NCBI GenBank assembly: GCA_018380195.1
Contig: JAGZUC010000005.1
Coordinates: 30,887-94,886, forward strand
Length of the DNA stretch: 64,000 nucleotides
Source of the DNA: Collinsella sp.
GTDB taxonomy: Bacteria; Actinomycetota; Coriobacteriia; Coriobacteriales; Coriobacteriaceae
Direction: 5' to 3'
The translations under genes and the position numbers were made by a program. Of the stretch, positions 63,449-64,000 are shown in pieces; within the stretch, counting starts at the first letter, position 1; every line of letters begins with the position of its first letter. The notes under the pieces were generated by a model. That model did not search any database, had not been told where the DNA came from, and worked only from the letters and a program-made list of their open reading frames with translations.

Positions 63449-64000
63449 GGTCCAAGCCCCTTCCGACACGGGATTGTCAGCTCAACCCGACCCTTACCCA
63501 TACGGACGAACATAACTCGCCAGGGGAAGCCCCTGAAGGCCGTGCGCCACAACATGAGGCCGAATCCGCCCCCGGCTGGACAGGCCAACAACGAAGGAGC
63601 ACACGGAACCGGCGCGGCGTTACAACCGTCCCGGCAAGCGTGTCACTTGGCCAAGTCATGATGCCGACAAACCCGGAAATGCTCCAACGGAGCGCCGAAC
63701 GAGGGTAACAATATAAAGCCGTGCAACACGCGTTGGACGACCAGAACAACCCAAACAAAGGCCTGCCGGTCCCACCTTCAAGCCCAATAGCAAAATGTGC
63801 ATCAGCGGATTTGCAGCGATACAAGTCTCAACCATCACACCGCAGCGCGCCTAGTCCCACTCATCCTACTGCAAATGTCCCAGAACGAGAAAACGACCAG
63901 CTTAACATGCCAACCTTTATATCCGCACGCGCGTAATTCAACTCATAAGGACCGGCTATCCCTTACCTGTGACACAATCTCAAACGCACAGAACAGAATC
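63449..64000. other. Right end, no convincing gene
   Basis: Open frames on both strands here are shadows without ribosome binding sites and with atypical residue composition (many C, R, S and P). No tRNA, repeat or terminator stands out. A probable -10-rich A+T segment occurs near 63785-63825 but no gene follows it inside the window. Confidence 0.5.

Noticed and set aside
63244..63936. Short frames at the right end on both strands
   Set aside because: Composition is dominated by R, P, S, T and C and there are no ribosome binding sites; likely non-coding.

Overview
The window looks like a chromosomal segment of a high-G+C, strictly anaerobic Coriobacteriia bacterium, most likely Collinsella or a close relative. 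Support comes from the actinobacterial-type integration host factor next to gmk and rpoZ, the many GTG and TTG starts, AdhE and pyruvate phosphate dikinase as the metabolic genes, and the absence of any respiratory gene. The genus is an inference from gene content and style, not from a database match.

From 1 to about 57.9 kb the window is dense core genome, almost all on the minus strand, in tightly coupled operons with 1-20 base overlaps. Read in the direction of transcription (right to left) the blocks are: ppdK; rplS; rnhB, yraN, comM, dprA, trmFO and xerC; rpsB-tsf; pyrH-frr-uppS-cdsA-dxr-rseP-ispG-proS (translation factors, lipid carrier, isoprenoid and membrane-protease genes); the plus-strand island adhE and an APH-like kinase (34.2-37.8 kb); a 1-kb single-gene transposon (33.06-34.10 kb); plus-strand rpmB; the pyrimidine operon pyrR-B-C-K-D-F behind a leader with an intrinsic terminator; mihF-gmk-rpoZ-thiI; comEA-comEC-holA; rpsT; lepA-dusB-hemW-dnaJ2-dnaJ-mtaB-phoH-ybeY-dgkA-era-recO; rpsO-pnp; then rnj-ftsK and the start of a RodZ-like gene at the left edge.

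From about 58 kb to the right end the sequence changes character. It is patchy, contains decayed genes and has lower G+C in the ABC and radical SAM genes. It holds an ABC exporter, a broken second ABC half-transporter, a small DUF3784-like membrane protein, a radical SAM enzyme lacking its iron-sulfur-binding N-terminus, and an intact cysteine-free 60-residue peptide gene with tandem octad repeats and a strong ribosome binding site. Together these look like an eroding ribosomally made, post-translationally modified peptide (RiPP) locus. The last kilobase holds one unrecognised G+C-rich gene and no further convincing coding sequence.

Two signals are not explained by ordinary gene annotation. 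Between rnj and pnp lie two inverted copies of a 75-base core (65/75 identical) whose internal loops are conserved while the apical stems show compensatory changes and the 25- and 36-base outer arms are unrelated in sequence yet almost perfectly self-paired. This is the signature of a structured RNA or a mobile hairpin family. The peptide locus at 58.6-62.4 kb is the second candidate for an undescribed system.
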